Assembly: GCA_028583605.1 (NCBI GenBank) | Contig: CM053327.1 | Location: 7,687,316 to 7,751,315, forward strand | DNA length: 64,000 nucleotides | From: Dastarcus helophoroides | Lineage: Eukaryota > Arthropoda > Insecta > Coleoptera > Bothrideridae | Reading direction: 5' to 3' | Shown here: in pieces, positions 58,679-64,000 of the stretch | Layout: each line of letters starts with the position of its first letter | Position numbering within the stretch: the stretch's first letter is position 1 | Notes under the pieces: generated by a model | The model's input: only the letters and a program-made list of their open reading frames with translations | Databases searched by the model: none | Told to the model about the DNA's origin: nothing | Translations under genes and position numbers: made by a program

Positions 58679-61472
58679 AAGTTAAGTGCGCACTATTGCT
58701 AACTTTCATTGGCGATTCAAATTAAAAGTTCGCGCCAACAATCAGCTCATCTCAAGTAGGCCGCTTGCCTATAACCTATCTTTAAGGATTTAAGGCTATA
58801 ATATGTATGTAAAGATTAGGCATCTCCTGTGAATATTTTCTTATTTTGCCAAGCAGTTTTTATAATTTTCATGTAATTTTATGTATATTAAGAGGACAAT
58901 AACTAAGGTAATTAAAACAAGCCGACTGTTTATACAAATTATAATGGACTCGGGGAAAAAGCTTTTATGTTTTGGAAGAGGGGCGAGATAGATTGCAGTG
59001 CATAACCATCTTAATCTTGTTTTTACAGCTCTACTTCTGTATGGAATAATTGTTAAAAGGTAAACTTATCATTATAGCCCCGATCCTCAGGAATGTTATT
59101 TTAATTTACTAGAACAGTTTAACATTCTAAAAGTTGTTAAGTGACGAATAGGTTAGAAGATAATGTAAAGTTTCTTGAAGTCGTAAGTTATTTGAAAAGA
59201 ACTAAATAATTTCTTAGAAGGCGTAGTAATACTTAACACTAGTTAATTTTGTTGTTCAGTTAAAGAATGAAAATATTTTTAGGGGAAAGACTTCTGAATG
59301 GAAGTCATGTTTATTATTGGTGTGTAAGAGAAGAAGATGGAGAAAATTTAAAATAAACTATTAAGGTTTGAATTGCACATTACATCGAATAAAATTCTTT
59401 TGCCCATCACGATAGCATCCACCTATTCCTAACTACTGAATTAAATTACTATTTTTAAAAATCGTTTATTATATGCTTTAACCCCCTATATCTTACTGAT
59501 AAAAGTAATAATCACAACTAATAAACTGTATTAACAATAAATGCCACAATAAATATTAAATAGTCCACGATATTTCGACAAATGATTGATATGAGTGGAC
59601 CAGGGTTCGTTTTTTAGCACTGTAATCGGCCAATAAGGATTCATTTCAGTGATAATTTTAAAATTTGGTTACCCTTACCGTTTTGATTCAGCAGCATAGA
59701 CATGTTGGGGTTTAAACTAGAATTTAAGTACATTCTGAAATACTTCTAATGTTTGGAAATTATTTAAAACATTAGTCACATAGTTATGGTATCGTAAATG
59801 TCCTTGAGGAGAAATGGAATAACTGACTGTAAAATTATATTTAAAATTGATAACATTTAGTATAATATATCATTAACTGTCTCAACAATAGAAGTGTTAC
59901 GGAAGAGAAATAATAGCATTGTATATGATTTATCATGTTTTTTAGTTTCATGAACAAAGAATGTTAGCAAGAGCCTTCTAAATATTTTCTCTTGTATATT
60001 TTTGTGTAATGCAGCCATAAACAATGCCAAAAATCTTTGATTTGCTGTTTATTTGATTTGAAGGAAATTCCACACTTTGCAATAATGAATAACTAAATTT
60101 AAAAAGTCTATAAATGTAGGTAGGTATAAACAAATGTCTACAACTACTTTAGGTACTTGGATAGAAACTAATCAAACCATTAACTTCTGATTCTAACAAC
60201 TAACCAAAAATTGAACGCATGTTATGGCTACATTCACAAAGCAAACGCTATATCAAAATGTAAACAAGCTTGCGACCTACTTGCACTAGTTCTAATTGTT
60301 GCCACCAGAGCGGGGTGATCCTTAGCTGAAATGCCAATTGAAGCTGCGTTCTCGGTTAGGTGGGCAAAGTTTTAGAATTTTTTTTGCTGATTTCACTGGC
60401 GAAAATAAAAAAAAAACAATTGAGAATCGTGTTTTAGAGTTATATACCAAAAACATTTTTTTTAATGGCACACCATATATATTACTTTACCATTAATTAA
60501 ACAGAGAATTTTATTTTAAGTAAAAAAGTTATTATACATTAATGCCAAAAAATTGAAAATAAAGAAAATTTTTAGATATCTCATGATTAAGGTCAATTTT
60601 CAAAAATTACCAAAAGACAATTAAATTGTCTATTTAGCATTACAATTTTGACAGTTGCTAAATTAATGTGGGATGACAGGATAAAAAATTATCGGGTCAT
60701 TTTTTTATCAGGGACGTTTAACAGGACAACGATATGTTGAATTCATAAGTCAAATTTTGGGAAATTTTTTAGATAACTTTAATTTTCTTGATCGACTATG
60801 TAGTTGGTTATTCCCAACAAGATGGCGTTCCAGTTCATAATTTTCAGGGAATTCATGGGTAATTAAACAGGTTATTTGGTAATCGCTGCACAGGTCCAAA
60901 AGGCCTCTACGGTCATCAGATTTGAGTCCCCAGAATTTTTTATGGGGACACGTAAAAATGAAATGCATAAAAGCAGATATGCAATAATAATTGCTCTTCA
61001 AGATGCTGTAACTAGTACAATCAGAAATATGAACGCGCGGACATTATAAAAAACAACTCGCAATGTTCATAGAAGAATGGAAAAGTGTGTCAAGTAGGGA
61101 GAAAATATATTATTGTATTACTTTAGAATTTTAATTTTCTGTTATCGATGTTTACGTTTTTTTTGTGTTTCAGAAAATAAATTTAGCTTATGCGGGTATT
61201 ACTTTGATTTTCTTTAATGGTTCCTATTTTCCAATTTTTGGTATTAATGTATAACTATTTTGTTTACAATAAAATTCTCTACTTAACAGATATATGCTAT
61301 ATAGCGTTCCATTGAAAAAATATATGTTTTGATGAATATCTCAAAAAGGAAATACTAGATTGTTTTTGGTTTTCACCAGTGCAATTACCATAAAAATGCT
61401 ACAACTTTGCCCCTTTAACAGACATCGTAGTTCCAATAAAAAAAAAGTTAGCAATAGTGCATACCTAACTTT
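58679..61472. mobile_element. Inverted-repeat DNA element, about 2.8 kb, non-coding
   Basis: AAGTTAAGTGCGCACTATTG and CTAACTTT (58679-58705) are matched inversely by AAAGTTAGCAATAGTG and CATACCTAACTT (about 61445-61472). Farther in, 60360-60590 and 61200-61420 are inverse copies (ACAGAGAATTTTATT, TTATACATTAATGCCAAAAA, GGGCAAAGTT). No transposase was recognised. The ACTATTGCTAACTT phrase also occurs, inverted, at the right end of the eIF4E2 foldback (about 36458), hinting at a related family. Confidence 0.45.
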
Positions 61473-61937
61473 GAATAGGGTATATATTGTTTTACAATTC
61501 AATAGATGTAATTAGTTCAATATGTTTTCAGCTGTAAACTACACACTGGCACATAGATCGCATAAACATCAATATCGCTTGAAATCTCTAAAACCGCCAA
61601 GAAATTTATTGTTTTTTTATAAACCCCAGGCAATTTTTTACATTATGTACTGAAAATACTTCAAAAAAAAAAAGTCCAAGGGAAAATACCAATCGTTTAT
61701 TGAGTCATTTGCTACAGAGCATCCTAAAATGTAAGATTTATTAGAGAACAATTTGCTATAACTCTTATATATTACATCTTTAAAGTTGTCAATTATCAAA
61801 TAAAAAATCTGTGAAAAATTAATTATACAACAAATTATTTCTTACATAAATATTATTACAAAGGATGGTGATAAGTTTGGAAAAGATGATTAAATCGCCC
61901 GAAATGAAAAATAAACTGTCGTTAAGCAAATGTCGAC

Positions 61938-62829
61938 TTATGCTGCTGCTTCAACTTCCATTGGTTGTTCGGTGGCGGATTCACTCTTCTTTTTTTTCTT
62001 CTTGGCAGCTTTGGGGTTAGCTGAACTATTCAAAATCGATTTAAGCTCGGGGTCGGTGACCGAATGCTCAGAATGATAAAGCTCAGGTTCGAAGGGCAAA
62101 CCAGTGATCTTGTGTGGACCGTTGGGCATCAGAAGCACTGTGAATTTGTACTGTGCAACAAATTCGCCTAAGAAACATTACAATTAGTTTTTAAGGCATA
62201 TTTTCTTGTGAAACTTACCAGGCTTTTCATAAAGTACTTGGAAAGGTTCAATTAGTTTGTTTTTTACACATTCTACAACACCCATTTTAGCTTTTGTTTC
62301 GTCTTGGAAAGTACGTAAATTGAATGGCATGGATCCGTGCTTTGACCTGACCTCGGTGTAGAACATCCTTGAGGCTTTCAGTTTTAGCTGGTAAACCTCG
62401 TCGGTTTTTTTATAAATAGAAACCCTAGTTTCGGTTTCTTTCCCCACGCCCTCGCCGGTGCTGACTAGCACGTCCATAGCGTATACCTCGTGTTTGTCCA
62501 GTTCGAATTTTTCGTGCTCTTTCCTCTGGGCGTCGTTAGGGTTTTGGATGATGGTTTTCTCGCCGTCGATTTTAAACTGTTTCAGTTGATGGCTGAGCAT
62601 GCCTTCGACTGGTTTGCACTTGTAGGCGTCGGCGATTTTTTGTACAACTTCGGTGATGGTGTAGGTCTCATTTCCAGGCTTTAATAACCTGAGGGCCGCC
62701 TGTGAAGCGAAATGCGCCGCCAGGATCGCGTCCGCTTTCCGCCCGGTGACTTTGTTGTCGCTAGAGGCACCTATCACAATCGTGTGGGCGACGACGGCTA
62801 TGAATCCGTCCACGTGCGCCCCCAAGTCA
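61938..62829 (-). CDS. PA2G4: PA2G4 / EBP1, 3' two exons (partial)
   Basis: Two minus-strand exons, 62829-62219 and 62167-61938, encode about 280 residues of proliferation-associated 2G4 (ErbB3-binding protein 1). This ribosome- and nucleolus-associated protein has the methionine aminopeptidase fold but is catalytically inactive. Visible family segments are [98 protein letters not shown], and a basic KKKKKK run near the end. The exon starts one base into the frame, so earlier exons (roughly the first 110-120 residues) lie beyond the right edge of the window or in the remaining 1.2 kb; none was found there. Confidence 0.92.
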
Positions 62830-64000
62830 CTGAAATGAAAAACGAAGGGTAGTTAATAACGATCGCTTCAAAATAATAGATGCATTAGAGCCACGACATT
62901 AAGGTCTCACTCTGTAGGTACGAAATTTTTGTATAAGTTTTTCTTGAAAATATTGCTTCTTTCAAGGTTAATCATTTTAAACCCGAAATATAGATTTTAA
63001 TGTTGCATTTTTACGTTGTTAGTATGTTTATTTGATAATTTTTCCAAAATGTCCACTTTTTTCACTAAAAATTTCGAGTTTAATTTTCATTTTTTTGATC
63101 CTCTAAACTTTAAATCTTCCTTCTCTAAAAATTTTAAGTTTTCTTTCGTGACAATGTTAATCGCTCGAATTGTTTCTCAAAGTCCAGAAATTACATTTTT
63201 CAAGTTTAATTTTTCCTTCAATTTGGGTTATAAATTTAAAATTTTAACTTCTCTTCGCAATTTTAAATTTGTTTTCGTTTTTACTTTTCGTAAAATTTTC
63301 CTGGGATATTAAAAAACTAAGAATTCTCATCATGAATTTTCTCAAAACATGCTTTAACTGAAAATTCGGAAAACAGACTTTCATTAAAAAAAGTCAGTAA
63401 AAAACGTCGCAACGTCCAGTTTAAAATAGAAATCTTAAAAAAATAAACAAAAAAAGTACATTAGACAGAAAAATGTAATTGCGAAAAATAACCCAAAATT
63501 TGTATAAAAAATTTGGCAAGATTTCGAGAAAGAAGTTAATATGTCAAAACAAAAGTTGAAATTCTTAGAAAAGAATTACTCATTAAAAAACCTCAAAATT
63601 TGGGGTTTATTAAAGAAGGAATTCCTAAAGGATTTCAAAAGTCCAAGATTAAAGTTAAAATGTCGTATACAAACGAAATATGAGAGAAAACAAGCTGGAA
63701 GTGTAAAATGGGAATTTTCAGAAACAAAATGAAATCAAACTTATTTATTTAAAAAAAAATCCCGATATTTTATCTTTAAATCTAATATCCGAATTTCTAA
63801 AAAAAACAAAATCTGTAAAAATAAATGTGAAAAATTCGAATTTAAAATAAAAATATTAGAAAATACATAGTATGTAAAAAAGGAAATAGTGAAATTGAAT
63901 TATTTTCTGAAATCCTTGGTACTTTCTTAACATTAAAAAATTGGACTTTGAATTTCTAATTATTTTCTACAAATTGTGTTTTTAAAATCAAAATTTGGAA
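62830..64000. repeat. PA2G4 intron, degenerate AT-rich field
   Basis: From 62830 onward the sequence is intronic. It is mostly the degenerate AAATTTCGA-type field in both orientations (62940-63300 and 63300-64000). No upstream PA2G4 exon is recognisable. Confidence 0.5.

Noticed and set aside
60750..61001. 83-codon minus-strand frame
   Set aside because: No recognisable domain, and it is embedded in a non-coding inverted-repeat element.

Overview
The window is nuclear DNA from an insect, possibly a beetle (order not certain). It is very AT-rich, its genes are split by short GT-AG introns, and the protein families (asp, Moca-cyp, insect-style 4EHP, MIC13/QIL1) are those of an arthropod. Ten protein-coding loci with intact or near-intact reading frames are recognisable, plus one decayed gene copy.

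Layout. 1-5.3 kb: AT-rich low-complexity DNA and a nest of decayed DNA transposons (a hAT-like shell holding a foldback element and a pogo-like relic). 6.5-7.4 kb: a broken, intronless copy of the SAGA subunit gene TADA1. 8.8-22.4 kb (+): complete exportin-4 in nine exons; its introns carry a nested mariner, a hammerhead-like inverted repeat, a solo-LTR-like insert and what appears to be an AT-AC (U12-type) intron. 24.5-25.9 kb (-): GH99 endomannosidase (MANEA). 29.3-29.9 kb (+): Cu/Zn superoxide dismutase. 31.3-32.1 kb (-): an unrecognised membrane protein. 34.2-37.4 kb (+): eIF4E2/4EHP. 38.2-38.7 kb (-) and 39.5 kb onward (+): ZCCHC10 and abnormal spindle (asp/ASPM), diverging from a shared 0.78 kb promoter region; asp runs into a 10-N assembly gap within its IQ repeats. 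47.0-53.6 kb (-): the SR-type cyclophilin Moca-cyp/PPIG. 55.5-56.1 kb (-): MICOS subunit MIC13. 56.3-61.5 kb: a cluster of inverted-repeat elements. 61.9 kb to the right (-): the 3' part of PA2G4/EBP1, whose first exons lie outside the window.

The genes are mostly unrelated housekeeping loci (nuclear export, N-glycan trimming, antioxidant defence, translational repression, spindle assembly, splicing-associated prolyl isomerisation, cristae organisation, ribosome-associated growth control). No operon-like logic links them. Most other DNA is a degenerate, AT-rich repeat field built on the motif AAAATTTCGACTTTTTT, found in both orientations, which fills introns and intergenic spaces.

The strongest unusual signal is at 56.7-58.65 kb: four tiny palindromes (26-35 bp, ends CGTTGATTGAA/TTCAATCAACG). 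Three are flanked by perfect 7-bp direct repeats, and the matching arm of the surrounding inverted repeat gives the empty site. They look like insertions of an ultra-short palindromic mobile element that I do not recognise.
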